The notes below the pieces were generated by a model. It saw only the letters and a list, made by a program, of their open reading frames with translations. It searched no databases and had not been told where the DNA came from. Positions 26,641 to 36,700 of a stretch of 64,000 nt of DNA are shown here, piece after piece (within the stretch, counting starts at the first letter, position 1; each line of letters opens with the position of its first letter). Location of the stretch: contig NZ_BMRY01000014.1 of assembly GCF_014648875.1 (NCBI RefSeq), positions 119,917-183,916 of the forward strand, read 5' to 3'. The stretch is from Streptomyces parvus (GTDB lineage: Bacteria > Actinomycetota > Actinomycetes > Streptomycetales > Streptomycetaceae). The translations under genes and the position numbers were made by a program.

Positions 26641-26690
26641 ACCGCAAAGAGTTATTCGCAAAGGGCTCTTCGCGAAGAAGTCTTTGCGGT
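26641..26690. promoter_or_regulatory. Phased half-site array, candidate operator of the ArsR-type regulator
   Basis: CGCAAAGAG at 26643, CGCAAAGGG at 26657 and CGCGAAGAA at 26671 start exactly 14 bases apart. An inverted copy, TCTTTGCG, lies at 26681-26688. The outer arms ACCGCAAAGA (26641-26650) and TCTTTGCGGT (26681-26690) are perfect complements, and CTTCGCGAAG at 26668-26677 is a perfect palindrome. The array is in the divergent gap between the regulator and the reductase gene. Confidence 0.6.
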
Positions 26691-26799
26691 TTCCCGCGAT
26701 GGGGGTGTCAGTGCACGCTGACCGATGAGTTTCGCGAAGCGCGGCGGTCATCATCCGCGGGACCGCCGGAAGGCGCGCGTCCGTACCGAAGGAGACGCC

Positions 26800-27363
26800 G
26801 TGGCCAAGCTCATCTACTCCATGATCACCTCGCTCGACGGCTACACCGAGGCAGCCGAGGGCGGCATCGGCACCGGGGCGGCCGAGGATCCGGAGGTCCA
26901 CACCTTTGTCAACGACCTCTTCCGGCCGGTCGGCACCTACCTCTACGGCCGGCGCATGTACGAGACGATGGTCTACTGGGAGACCGCGCTCGACGAGCCG
27001 GACCAGCCCCCGCACATCGCGCAGTACGCCCGCGACTGGCAGGCCGCGGAGAAGGTCGTGTACTCCACGACGCTCGACGCGGTCTCCAGCGCGAAGACCC
27101 GGATCGAGCGGTCCTTCGACCCGGACGCGGTGCGCCGGCTCAAGGACGAGGCGGACGCCGACCTCACCGTCGACGGCCCGAACCTCGCGGCTCAGGCCAT
27201 CGCGGCAGGTCTGGTGGACGAGTACCACCTGTTCATCACCACGAGCGTGGTCGGCGGCGGCAAGCGGTTCTTCCCCGACGGCGTACGCCTCGACCTCGAA
27301 CTGGTCGAGGAGCGCGCCTTCGCCGCGAGCGGGCTGATCTACGCCCGCTACCGGACCCGCTGA
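26800..27363 (+). CDS. Dihydrofolate reductase-fold (RibD C-terminal domain-like) reductase
   Basis: The 187-residue protein matches the RibD C-terminal/DHFR-like family: MAKLIYSMITSLDGYTEA opening, GTYLYGRRMYETM, a VVYSTTL strand, DLTVDGPNLAAQAIAAGLVDEYHLF, and the ending VVGGGKRFFPDGVRLDLELVEE. Such stand-alone proteins bind NAD(P)H; their substrates are mostly unknown. GTG 26800 has GGAGACGCC immediately upstream; a longer start at 26725 would run through the promoter region. It is divergent from the ArsR-MFS pair and shares their intergenic array, so it may be under the same regulator. Confidence 0.85.
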   Translation: MAKLIYSMITSLDGYTEAAEGGIGTGAAEDPEVHTFVNDLFRPVGTYLYGRRMYETMVYWETALDEPDQPPHIAQYARDWQAAEKVVYSTTLDAVSSAKTRIERSFDPDAVRRLKDEADADLTVDGPNLAAQAIAAGLVDEYHLFITTSVVGGGKRFFPDGVRLDLELVEERAFAASGLIYARYRTR

Positions 27364-27375
27364 GGTCCACCGGCC

Positions 27376-28419
27376 TCAGGTCATCGGTGCGTCGCCGGAC
27401 CCGCCTCCGCCCTCCCCGGCGCACGCCGCCGCCCAGTGGCACGCCACCTGGGCGTCCCCACCCCCGTTCAGCACCGGCAGATCCACCGTGCGGCAGGCCT
27501 CGGCCACCCCCGCCCGCTCCGCCTCGCCCGAGGCCAGCACCTGGCAGCGGACGTGGAACCGGCAGCCGGAAGGCACCTTCGAAGGGTCCGGCGGCTCGCC
27601 CGCCAGCACCACCGGTTCGCCCTCCGCCTCGGGGAGGACGGACAACAGGGCCCGGGTGTACGGGTGCTGAGGAGCCGTGAGCAGTTGCTCCACCGGGCCC
27701 GTCTCGACGATCCGGCCCAGATACATCACCGCCACCCGGTCCGCGATGTTCCAGGCGAGCCCCAGGTCATGGGTCACCACCAGCGCCGAGAGCCCCAGCT
27801 CGTCCCGCAGGCGCAGCAGGAGCGCCAGGATCTCGCCCCGGACCGACGCGTCCAGCGAGGCCACCGGCTCGTCGGCCACGATCAGCTCCGGCTCCAGCAC
27901 CAGCGCCCCGGCGATCACGACCCGCTGGCGCTGACCGCCCGACAGTTCGTGCGGGAAGCGCAGGAAGAACCGCTCCGGCGGGCGCAGGCCCGCCCGGGAC
28001 AGGGCGTCCGAGACGGCCGCCCGCTCGTCACCCGCGTACCCGTGGATGCGCAGGCCCTCGGCCACCGCGTCGTACACCGTGTGCCGGGGGTTGAGCGAGC
28101 CGCTCGGGTCCTGGAGGACCAGCTGCACGCGTTTGCGGTACGCCTTGAGCGCCCGGCCCGCGTAGTCGAGCGGGGCGCGGCCGAAGGTGACCCGCCCGGA
28201 GGTGGGCGGGACCAGGCCGAGCAGGGACCGGGCCAGCGTCGTCTTGCCGCAGCCGGACTCGCCGACCAGCGCGACGATCTCGCCGGGCCGGATGTCCAGG
28301 TCGACGCCGTCGACGGCCCGGGCGGTGGCGGCCCCGCGCCGGCCGGGGAACGCGACCTTCAGCTCCTCGGCGCTGAGGAGGGGCGCCGTGCTGACGAGGG
28401 GCGAGGGCGTGGTGCTCAC
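27376..28419 (-). CDS. Oligopeptide-type ABC transporter ATP-binding protein (DppF/OppF-like)
   Basis: The 347-residue ATPase has Walker A GESGCGKTTLARSLLG, the signature LSGGQRQRVVIAGALVLEPEL, Walker B LIVADEPVASLD and the switch histidine in VVTHDLGL. The C-terminal region contains CRFHVRCQVLASGEAERAGVAEAC, the cysteine-bearing extension typical of oligopeptide-family ATPases. The GTG at 28419 overlaps the stop of the upstream ATPase gene by four bases, with AAGGAG ahead. It is the last gene of the five-gene transporter operon 33513-27376. Confidence 0.93.
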   Translation of the reverse strand: MSTTPSPLVSTAPLLSAEELKVAFPGRRGAATARAVDGVDLDIRPGEIVALVGESGCGKTTLARSLLGLVPPTSGRVTFGRAPLDYAGRALKAYRKRVQLVLQDPSGSLNPRHTVYDAVAEGLRIHGYAGDERAAVSDALSRAGLRPPERFFLRFPHELSGGQRQRVVIAGALVLEPELIVADEPVASLDASVRGEILALLLRLRDELGLSALVVTHDLGLAWNIADRVAVMYLGRIVETGPVEQLLTAPQHPYTRALLSVLPEAEGEPVVLAGEPPDPSKVPSGCRFHVRCQVLASGEAERAGVAEACRTVDLPVLNGGGDAQVACHWAAACAGEGGGGSGDAPMT

Positions 28420-29582
28420 GAGGTGCTCCTTGCTTCGTCGTCCCCGGGCTGTGCGGCGTCCGCGTGTGCGCCCTTGGCGTCCGGCCTTGCCCCGTCCGCG
28501 TGTGCGTCCTTGGCATCGGGATGCGCGCCGTCCGGGTGTGCGCCGTCCACGTCCACCAGGACACAGGCCGCCCGGCGCTCGGCCCCGGCGTCCCGCAGCT
28601 CCTGGTCCTCGGTGTCGCAGACGTCCAGCGCCACCGGGCACCGCGGATGGAACGTACAGCCGCCCGGCAGCGCGGCCGGATCCGGCGGGTCGCCCGGCAG
28701 TCCGCGCGGGGCGTGCCGGGACGACAGGTCCCCGATCCTCGGGAACGCGGCGGAGAGGGCCTTGCCGTACGGGTGACGGGCGTCCGTGTACACCTGACGC
28801 GCCGGGCCCTCCTCCACGACCCGCCCCGCGTACATCACCGAGAGCCGGTCGCAGGTGTCGGCCAGCACCGCCAGATCGTGGCTGATCATGATCAGGCCGA
28901 CGTTCTGGTCGGACACCAGCTGCTCGATCAGGCGCAGGATCTGCGCCTGGATCATCACGTCCAGCGCGGTCGTCGGCTCGTCCGCCACGATCAGCCGCGG
29001 ATCGCAGGCGAGCGCCATCGCGATCATCACACGCTGGCGCTGCCCGCCGGACAGCTCGTGCGGATACGCCTGCGCGCGGGCGGCGGGCAGGCCCACCTGT
29101 TCGAGCAGCTCACCGGCGCGCCTGCGGGCGGCGGCCGGGGTGGCCTTGCTGTGCAGCAGGAGGGGCTCGGCGATCTGGTCCCCGACCCGGTGCACCGCGT
29201 TCAGCGAGTGCATCGCGCCCTGGAAGACGATCGACGCTCCCGCCCAGCGGACCGCCCGCAGACGGCCCCACTTCATGGTGAGGACGTCCTCGCCGTCGAG
29301 CAGGATCTCGCCCGTCAGCTTCGCCGTCGCGGGCAGGAGGCGGAGCAGCGCCAGGGCCAGGGTGGACTTCCCGCAGCCGGACTCCCCGGCGATGCCGAGC
29401 TTCTGCCCGGCCTCGACCCGTAGATCGACCCCCCGGACGGCGGGGACGGCGTCGGCCCCGCCGCCGTAGGTGACGGTCAGGTTCCGCACCTCAAGGAGCG
29501 GGGGTTCGCCGACCGGGTCCGACAGGCCGGGCGATCCTGACGGGTCCGGGTTCGGCGTGGTGGTCGTGGTCGTGGCGGTCAA
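28416..29582 (-). CDS. Oligopeptide-type ABC transporter ATP-binding protein (DppD/OppD-like) with His/Asp repeat tail
   Basis: The protein carries Walker A GESGCGKSTLALALL, LSGGQRQRVMIAMALACDPR, LIVADEPTTALDV and ISHDLAVLADTCDR. It also has the oligopeptide-family C-terminal element PGGCTFHPRCPVALDVCDTE, so it is the partner of the downstream ATPase. The TTG at 29582 is proposed as start because TTGA overlaps the upstream stop with GGGGGTG ahead; this gives 388 residues with a threonine-rich first 12. A start further inside is possible. After the conserved domain the last 43 residues are an unusual tail of DGAHPDAK-type repeats encoded by two 36-base units (28462-28533) and partial copies. 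Confidence 0.88.
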   Translation of the reverse strand: MTATTTTTTPNPDPSGSPGLSDPVGEPPLLEVRNLTVTYGGGADAVPAVRGVDLRVEAGQKLGIAGESGCGKSTLALALLRLLPATAKLTGEILLDGEDVLTMKWGRLRAVRWAGASIVFQGAMHSLNAVHRVGDQIAEPLLLHSKATPAAARRRAGELLEQVGLPAARAQAYPHELSGGQRQRVMIAMALACDPRLIVADEPTTALDVMIQAQILRLIEQLVSDQNVGLIMISHDLAVLADTCDRLSVMYAGRVVEEGPARQVYTDARHPYGKALSAAFPRIGDLSSRHAPRGLPGDPPDPAALPGGCTFHPRCPVALDVCDTEDQELRDAGAERRAACVLVDVDGAHPDGAHPDAKDAHADGARPDAKGAHADAAQPGDDEARSTS

Positions 29583-30544
29583 CGGGACACCCCCAGCTTG
29601 GGGTTGAGCACGGACTCGATGGTGCGGCCGCACAGCGTGAAGGCGAGGGCGACCACGGCGATGGCGAGTCCGGGCGGAGCGAGGTACCACCAGTTGCCGG
29701 AGCTGACCGCGCCGGCCTCGCGGGCGTCCTGGAGCAGACCGCCCCAGGAGACGATCGTGGGATCGCTGAGTCCGAGGAAGGCGAGGGTCGCCTCGGTGAG
29801 GATGGCGGTGGAGATCACCAGCGTGGTCTGCGCCAGCACCAGCGGCATGACGTTGGGCAGGACGTGCCGCGACATGATGTGGCCGTGGCCGCCGCCGAGC
29901 GCCCGCGAGCGCTCGATGTACGGGCGCGACTCGACGGACAGCGTCTGGGCGCGGACCAGCCGGGCGGTCGTCGGCCAGGTCGTCACGCCGATCGCCAGGA
30001 TCGTCGTCCAGATCGACCGGGAGAGGACCGTGGCCAGGGCGATGGCCAGCACGAGGGTCGGCATCACCAGGAACCAGTCCGTCACCCGCATGATGACGGT
30101 GGCGTACCAGCCCTTGAAGTGGCCCGCGGTGATCCCGATCAGCGTGCCGATCGCCACCGAGAGGAACGCGGCGAGCAGCCCGACCGTCAGCGACACGCGC
30201 GTGCCCCACAGCATCAGGGCCAGCAGGCTGCGCCCGAACTGGTCGGTCCCGAGCGGGAATGCACCGCTCGGCTCCTCCAGCGGGCCGCCCGGGGCGTTCG
30301 TCACGCTCTGCGAGTCGGCCCCGACCAGCAGCGGGGCGGTCAGCGCCAGCAGGGCGATCACCGCGAGCACGGCGAGCCCGACGAGGCCGGCGCGGTGCGT
30401 GCGGTACTGCCGCCAGAAGCGGGTCACCGCCTGCCGCCGCCGGGCCCGGGTCAGGGCGCGGGGGCTCTGTGCCGGTACCTCCCCGGGGGGCTTGGGGGCG
30501 TCCGGCTCCCGCGGTTCGGAGGGCTTCTCCATCGACGTCGTCAT
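29579..30544 (-). CDS. Oligopeptide-type ABC transporter permease (DppC/OppC-like)
   Basis: The 321-residue membrane protein has a proline-rich cytoplasmic N-terminus of about 50 residues, then a first membrane helix (GLVGLAVLAVIALLALTAPLL). A periplasmic loop ends in FPLGTDQFGRSLLALMLWGTRVSL, the DxxGRD-like mark of OppC-type permeases. Further helices carry the EAA loop (ALGGGHGHIMSRHVLPNVMPLVL). ATG 30544 overlaps the stop of the upstream permease gene by four bases. It forms the translocation pore with the DppB-like protein. Confidence 0.93.
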   Translation of the reverse strand: MTTSMEKPSEPREPDAPKPPGEVPAQSPRALTRARRRQAVTRFWRQYRTHRAGLVGLAVLAVIALLALTAPLLVGADSQSVTNAPGGPLEEPSGAFPLGTDQFGRSLLALMLWGTRVSLTVGLLAAFLSVAIGTLIGITAGHFKGWYATVIMRVTDWFLVMPTLVLAIALATVLSRSIWTTILAIGVTTWPTTARLVRAQTLSVESRPYIERSRALGGGHGHIMSRHVLPNVMPLVLAQTTLVISTAILTEATLAFLGLSDPTIVSWGGLLQDAREAGAVSSGNWWYLAPPGLAIAVVALAFTLCGRTIESVLNPKLGVSR

Positions 30545-31632
30545 CGGCCCACCCGGGGATCGAGCAGCGGATAGATCACATCGGCGAGGGTGTTCATCAG
30601 GATCACCGCGGCGGCGAACACGAAGAACAGCGCCTGCACCAGCGGCAGGTCGGGCACGCTCAGCGCCTGGTAGAACAGACCGCCGAGGCCCGGCCAGGAG
30701 AACACCGTCTCCACCAGGATCGCCCCCGCCACCGTCGTACCGAGGTTGACGAAGAGCAGGGTGACGGTGGGCAGCATCGCGTTCGGCACGGCGTGCCTGC
30801 GGCGTACGAGGTCGTCGCGCAGCCCCTTGGCGCGGGCAGTGGTCAGATAGTCGCTGCCCATCTCGTCCAGCAGCGAGGAGCGCATCACCAGCAGGGTGCG
30901 CGCGTACTCCACGGCGACCAGCGTGACGACGGGCAGCACCAGGTGGTGGGCGATGTCCAGCACCCGGGCGAAGCCCTCGGTGTTGCCGGACTCCATACCG
31001 CCGGTCGGGAACATCCCGGGGATCGGGCCGATACCCACCGACAGGGTGATGATGAGGAGCAGGCCGAGCCAGAACGAGGGCACCGAGTACAGCGTCAGCG
31101 CGAGGGCCGTGTTGGCCCGGTCCCCGGCGCTGCCGTTGCGCCACGCGGAGCGCGCGCCCAGCCAGATGCCGAGCAGCGTGTAGATGACGAAGGCGGTGCC
31201 GGTCAGCAGCAGGGTGGCGGGCAGCGCCTCGGTGATCTTGTCGACGACCGGGGCGCGGAACTGGTACGACGTACCGAAGTCGCCGGTCAGCGCCTTGCCG
31301 CAGTACTGCGTGAACTGCTGCCACAGCGGCAGGTCGAGCCCGAACTCACGGCGCATCGCCGCGATCTGTTCGGTCGACACCTGACGGCCGCCGGTCATCT
31401 GCTTGACCGGGTCGCCGGGGATCAGCCGGAAGAGGAAGAAGCTGGTGACGAGGACGGCGAAGAGGGAGACGGCCGCCCCGGCGAGCTTGCCCGCCGCGTA
31501 GCGGGCGTAGGCGGCCGTACTGCGGGAGCGCGGGGAGCGGGCCGATGGCCCGGCCGGAGCCGGGCCGCCGGATTCGGTGCTCTCCACGCCCGCCGCGCCC
31601 TTCAGCAGGGCGGGGGTGCTTTCTGAGCTCAT
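30541..31632 (-). CDS. Oligopeptide-type ABC transporter permease (DppB/OppB-like)
   Basis: The 363-residue protein begins with a serine/arginine-rich cytoplasmic segment of about 45 residues, then a helix AVSLFAVLVTSFFLFRLIPGDPV with the RLxPGDP motif of OppB-type permeases. Further helices and the EAA loop (TARAKGLRDDLVRRRHAVPNAMLP) follow. ATG 31632 is three bases after the stop of the substrate-binding protein gene. The N-terminal extension is longer than in enteric homologues but common in actinobacteria. Confidence 0.93.
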   Translation of the reverse strand: MSSESTPALLKGAAGVESTESGGPAPAGPSARSPRSRSTAAYARYAAGKLAGAAVSLFAVLVTSFFLFRLIPGDPVKQMTGGRQVSTEQIAAMRREFGLDLPLWQQFTQYCGKALTGDFGTSYQFRAPVVDKITEALPATLLLTGTAFVIYTLLGIWLGARSAWRNGSAGDRANTALALTLYSVPSFWLGLLLIITLSVGIGPIPGMFPTGGMESGNTEGFARVLDIAHHLVLPVVTLVAVEYARTLLVMRSSLLDEMGSDYLTTARAKGLRDDLVRRRHAVPNAMLPTVTLLFVNLGTTVAGAILVETVFSWPGLGGLFYQALSVPDLPLVQALFFVFAAAVILMNTLADVIYPLLDPRVGR

Positions 31633-31635
31633 GGA

Positions 31636-33513
31636 CTATTCACGGTCTTCCGCGGTGGAGCGGCGACGCATGGCGAACAGCAGTCCGCCACCGGCGAGGA
31701 CGACGACGGCGATCCCGATCCCGACGAGCACCCCGGTGGAGGAGCCACCGGAGTCGGAGGAACCGGACGAGGAGGCCCCGGCGGCCGGGACCGCCGACCA
31801 CCAGCTCCAGTAACCGTCCTGGCCGTAGATGTTGCCCGCGGCCGACGGCATGGTGGTGATGGACTCGATGTGGTCGGTGCGGTAGGCCTCGACGGCATTC
31901 GGGTACGCCATGACGTTCATGTACCCGGTGTCGTACAGCCGCGACTCCAGTTGCTTGACCAGATCCGCCCGCTTGGCGGGGTCGTACTCCGCCAGTTGCT
32001 TCTTGTAGAGCTCGTCGTACTGCTTGTCGCAGATGAAGTTGTCGGTCGCGGCCGACTCCTTCGCCTTGGACGGCAGGGCGGCGCAGGTGTGGATGGAGAG
32101 GACGAAGTCGGGGTCGGGGTTGACGGACCAGCCGTCGAAGGCGAGGTCGTACTCACCGGCGTACCAGGGGTCGGAGACGTTGTCGAGGCAGTCGACCTTC
32201 AGCCCGATGCCCTGCTCGCCCCACCATTCCTGGAGGTACTTGCCGATCGCCTTGTCGTTGGGGTCGGTGGCGTGGCAGAGGATACGGAAGTCGAGCGGCT
32301 TGCCGTCCTCGCCGACGCGCTTGCCCTGGCCGTTCTTCTTGTACCCGGCCTCGTCGAGGAGGGAGGCCGCCTTCGCCGGGTCGTAGGCGAGCTTCTGGCC
32401 GTCCGCCGGCTTCCAGAAGTAGTCGCCGAAGCGCGGCGGGATGTACCCCTCGCCCTCGACGGCGTGGCCCTGGAAGACCTTGTCGATGATGGTCTTGCGG
32501 TCGACCGCCATGAACAGCGCGTGCCGCACCTTCTGGTCCAGCAGCGCCGGGTGCCCGTCGCCGAACTTCTGCCCGTCCTTCGTCCGCGCCCCGGGGTTGA
32601 CGGCGAGCGCGAAGAAGCGGCGGCCCGGGGCGTCGTTCACCTTGATGTCCGGGGCGTTCTTCAGCGAGGCGGACTGGGCGGGGGTGAGGCTCGGGCTGCC
32701 CGCGACGAAGGAGACCTCACCCTTGCGCAGGGCGGCCACGGCCGCGTCCTGGTCCTTGTAGTAGCGGAAGACCAGCTCGTCGAACTTGGGCGACCCGCGC
32801 CAGAAGTCCTTGTTGGCCTTCAGCTTCACATAGCTGTCGACCTTGTAGTCCGTCAGGATGAACGGACCGTTCCCCACGACGGGGAAGTCCTTGTCGTTGT
32901 TGAACTTCGAGAAGTCGCCGACCTTCTCCCACACGTGCCTGGGGACGATCGGGACGTCGAGCGCGGCCATCGTGGCCTGCGGCTCCTTGAGCGTGATGAC
33001 CAGCTTGTCCTTGCTGGGGGCGGTCACCTTCTCGAAGTTGCCGACGAAGCTGCCGTTGGAGGTGGCCGCGCCCTCGTCGGTCATCATCTTGTTGAACGTC
33101 CAGGCCGCGTCCTCGGCGGTGGCCTGCTGCCCGTCGGACCACTTCGAGTCCGAGCGGATCGTGTACGTCCACGTCAGCTTGTCCGCCGAGGGCTCCCAGG
33201 CGGTGGCCAGACCCGGGATCGCCTTGTTGTCCTTGGGGTCGTAGTTGGTGAGGTAGTCGTACATCAGCCGGTGGATGCTCGTGCTGACGAGCCGCTGTGC
33301 CAGGAACGGGCTGAGGGAGTCGACGCTCTGTGCGACGGCGACCGTGAGCGTCGTCTTCCCGTCGTCGGCGCGGGCCTCGGAGGGCGCGGGCGCGAGCGGG
33401 TTGCCCGGGACGACGGACCCGGCGGCGAGCGCCAGGGCGGCCGCTCCGGAGGCCAGCAGGAGGCGTAGGCGTCGGCGTGGCCGGACGGAGTGGTGAGGAA
33501 CTCTTGTGACCAT
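31636..33513 (-). CDS. Extracellular substrate-binding protein of oligopeptide type with C-terminal membrane anchor
   Basis: The 625-residue protein is a family 5 solute-binding protein: AQSVDSLSPFLAQRLVSTSI, LATAWEPSADKLTWTYTIR, KWSDGQQATAEDAAWTFN and later LRILCHAT-type ligand-domain segments. An N-terminal signal peptide (arginine-rich start, hydrophobic 20-residue core, probable cleavage after SEARA) is present but no lipobox cysteine is seen. Instead the C-terminus has a serine/glycine linker, a single hydrophobic helix (TGVLVGIGIAVVVLAGGGLLFAM) and a basic tail RRR, so it appears to be tethered by its C-terminus. It is the first gene of the transporter operon; the promoter should lie in 33514-33731. 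Confidence 0.9.
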   Translation of the reverse strand: MVTRVPHHSVRPRRRLRLLLASGAAALALAAGSVVPGNPLAPAPSEARADDGKTTLTVAVAQSVDSLSPFLAQRLVSTSIHRLMYDYLTNYDPKDNKAIPGLATAWEPSADKLTWTYTIRSDSKWSDGQQATAEDAAWTFNKMMTDEGAATSNGSFVGNFEKVTAPSKDKLVITLKEPQATMAALDVPIVPRHVWEKVGDFSKFNNDKDFPVVGNGPFILTDYKVDSYVKLKANKDFWRGSPKFDELVFRYYKDQDAAVAALRKGEVSFVAGSPSLTPAQSASLKNAPDIKVNDAPGRRFFALAVNPGARTKDGQKFGDGHPALLDQKVRHALFMAVDRKTIIDKVFQGHAVEGEGYIPPRFGDYFWKPADGQKLAYDPAKAASLLDEAGYKKNGQGKRVGEDGKPLDFRILCHATDPNDKAIGKYLQEWWGEQGIGLKVDCLDNVSDPWYAGEYDLAFDGWSVNPDPDFVLSIHTCAALPSKAKESAATDNFICDKQYDELYKKQLAEYDPAKRADLVKQLESRLYDTGYMNVMAYPNAVEAYRTDHIESITTMPSAAGNIYGQDGYWSWWSAVPAAGASSSGSSDSGGSSTGVLVGIGIAVVVLAGGGLLFAMRRRSTAEDRE

Positions 33514-33731
33514 GGACGGTGACCTCGCGTCATTACTCGCTGAAGAAGGCGGGTAGATCTCTGGTTCGCCAGTTGGTGAAGCGAAGGTCTATCAGCGGTG
33601 GTCGAGGCTCGTCAACGGTGTGTCAAACCGCGTGTGGGCTGCGGGAATGCGGAAGGGCTCGCACCGCGTGAGCGATGCGAGCCCTCATTGGTCTAAACCA
33701 CTTCGGCCGTTTCGGCGGCCCTGCCGCAGGC

Positions 33732-36700
33732 CTACTGCTGCGGCGCCGGCGGCGGCTGCGGAGGCGTCTGCTGCCACCCGGCCGGAGGGACGGGACCCTG
33801 CAGATCGGGCTGGCCTGCCGGGTTGGCCGGTCCGCCCTGCTGCTCCGGCTGCCCCTGCTGCGGCACACCGGCACCGGGTGTACCGGGCCCGGCCTGCGGG
33901 GGAGGCGACTGCTGCCACCCGTTCTGAGGTCCGCCCGGCGCCGCCTGAGGCGGGTAGGGGGCCTGGGGCACCCCCGGCTGACCGGCCGCCTGATATCCCC
34001 CGTACGGCGGCTGCCCACCGTAGGGCTGACCGCTGTAGGGCTGCGGCTGGCCCGGCTGGGGCTGCGGCTGGCCGGGGTGCTGAGGCTGCTGGCCCGGCTG
34101 GGGCCCTGCGGCGTAGGGCTGGCCGGGGCCGGGCTGCTGCGGCATGTACGGCTGCTGACCGGGCATCGGCTGCCCTGGGATCTGCTGTCCGGCTCCGGGC
34201 TGGCCGGGGATCTGCTGGCCGGGGATCGGCTGTCCTGCCGCGGGCTGTCCGGGCTGGCCGGGGCCGCCCGGCTGGCCGGGCATCGGCTGGCCCTGGCCCG
34301 GGTAGCCCTGCTGGCCGGGCAGGGGCGGGGCGTACTGCGGCGGCGGGTTCTGGCCGTCCGCGGTCCACAGTCCCTGCTGCTGCTGGGCGCGGGCGAAGTC
34401 CTCGGCCACCAGGGCCGAGAGGTGGAAGTACGCCTCACGGGTCTTGGGCCGCATCATGTCCAGGTCGACCTCGGCGCCCGCTGCCAGGTGCTCGTCGAAC
34501 GGCACGACGACGACGCCGCGGCAGCGCGTCTCGAAGTGCTGCACGATGTCGTCCACCTTGATCATCTTGCCGGTCTCGCGGACACCGGAGATGACGGTGA
34601 GCGAACGCTGCACCAGGTCCGCGTACCCGTGCGCCGAGAGCCAGTCCAGCGTCGTGGAGGCGCTGGAGGCGCCGTCGACCGAGGGGGTCGAGATGATGAT
34701 CAGCTGGTCGGCGAGGTCGAGGACCCCGCGCATCGCGCTGTAGAGCAGCCCGGTGCCCGAGTCGGTGAGGATGATCGGGTACTGCTTCCCGAGCACCTCG
34801 ATCGCGCGCCGGTAGTCCTCGTCGTTGAACGTCGTCGAGACGGCCGGGTCCACGTCGTTGGCGATGATCTCCAGACCGGAGGGCGCCTGCGAGGTGAACC
34901 GGCGGATGTCCATGTACGAGTTGAGGTACGGGATCGCCTGGACCAGGTCGCGGATGGTCGCCCCGGTCTCGCGGCGGACGCGGCGGCCCAGCGTGCCGGC
35001 GTCCGGGTTGGCGTCGATGGCGAGGATCTTGTCCTGCCGCTCGGTGGCCAGCGTCGAACCGAGGGCGGTGGTCGTGGTGGTCTTGCCCACGCCGCCCTTG
35101 AGGCTGATGACGGCGATGCGGTAGCAGGACAGCACCGGCGTGCGGATCAGGTCCAGCTTGCGCTGCCGCTCGGCCTCCTCCTTCTTGCCGCCCAGCTTGA
35201 ACCGGGAGGCGGCGGAGGGGTTCCGGCTGCTCTTGGCCTTCTGCTTGCCCCGCACCAGCCGGTCGGAGGAGAGCTCGACGGCCGCGGTGTACCCGAGCGG
35301 GGCGCCCGGCACGGACCGCTCGCGCTGGTCGTGCGCGACCGGGGTGGGCCAGGCGCCGCCCGCACGCGGGTCGACGGGCTGCTGCTGATGCGGCTGGGGC
35401 TGGGCCTGTGCCGGGGGCTGGCCGTGAGCGGGGGGCTGGGGCTGGCCTTGGGCCTGGGGCTGTGCCTGGGGCTGTGCCTGGGGCTGTGCCTGGGCTTGGG
35501 GCTGCTGGCCGTACGCCTCCGGCTGCTGCGGGGCGACGGGCGCGGGGAGGTTCGGGGCGCCCTGGGCGGGGAAAGGCGCGGGGGGCTGCTGGCCCTGCTG
35601 CTGGCCGGGCTGACCCGGTTGGCTGGGCTGCGGGAAGCCGTAACCGCCCTGCGGCGGGAAGCCGTAACCGCCCGCGCCCTGGGGGGCCTGGGGGTGGGCC
35701 TGCGGGGGCAGCGGTGCGCCCGGGGCCTGACCGGGGAACGGCTGCTGGTGTGCCGGCTGGGGTGCCTGCGGCGGCTGGGCCGCCGGGCCCGGCTGCGGGA
35801 AGCCGTAGCCCCCGGGCGGCTGGTTCGCCGGGGCGGCACCGGGCCACTGCGCCGCGGGCTGCGGTGCGGAGGGCGCCGGAGCGGCGGGCTGGAACGCGGG
35901 CGGCAGGGGCGGCAGCGCGCCGCCCTGCGCGGGCGGCGACCACGGCACCGGTGCTGCGGCGGCCTGCGGGGCGTCGGGGGCGGGCGGTGGCGCGTCCTGG
36001 GGCGGCGCGTCCTGAGGCGCGGCATCCTGCGGTACGACGTCCTGCGGGTCCGCGTCCGTAACGGCGGCGTCGGGGCCGGCGGGCGCACCGTCGGCGCCCG
36101 GAGTTTCGTTGGTGCCGGTCGCGTCGTGGACTTCCGCGCCTGCGGAGCCCGCGTCCGAGGCGGGAGAGGCCGACGGCTCGGAGGACGTACCGGACGGGGA
36201 CATACCGGACGAGGGCGTACCGGACGGGGACGTACCGGACGAGGGCGTACCGGACAGGGAGGCGGCCTCGGAGTCCGTACCGGACGAGGCCGGGGCGTTG
36301 CCCTCTGCAGCCTTCTCGTCCTTCTCGTCGCTCTGCGCCCCGGCCGTGGACGCCGCCGCGGCCTCCGCCTCGCGCTCCGCGATCTCCCGCTTCAGCGCGG
36401 CGGGCGAGAACCGCATCGTCGCGCCGCTCTCCACATCGCCACCGCCGAACGGACCGGCATCCGCGCTCTCCGCGGTCGGAGCGACGGGGGCGACCGGAGC
36501 CGGAGCGGCCGGAGCCTGCGCCTGCGGCGTCTCCGGAGCGGCGGGCGCGGCCGGGGCCTCCTCGGCCGAGGGGACAACCGGCTCGGCGGGCGCCGACGGA
36601 GGGGTGGGCGCCGGTGGTGCCGGCGCCCAGTTGGGCTCGAAGCCGCCGGGCGTCGCCGACAGGTCGGGCGAGGACACAGGTGCCCCGACCGGCGGCGGAG

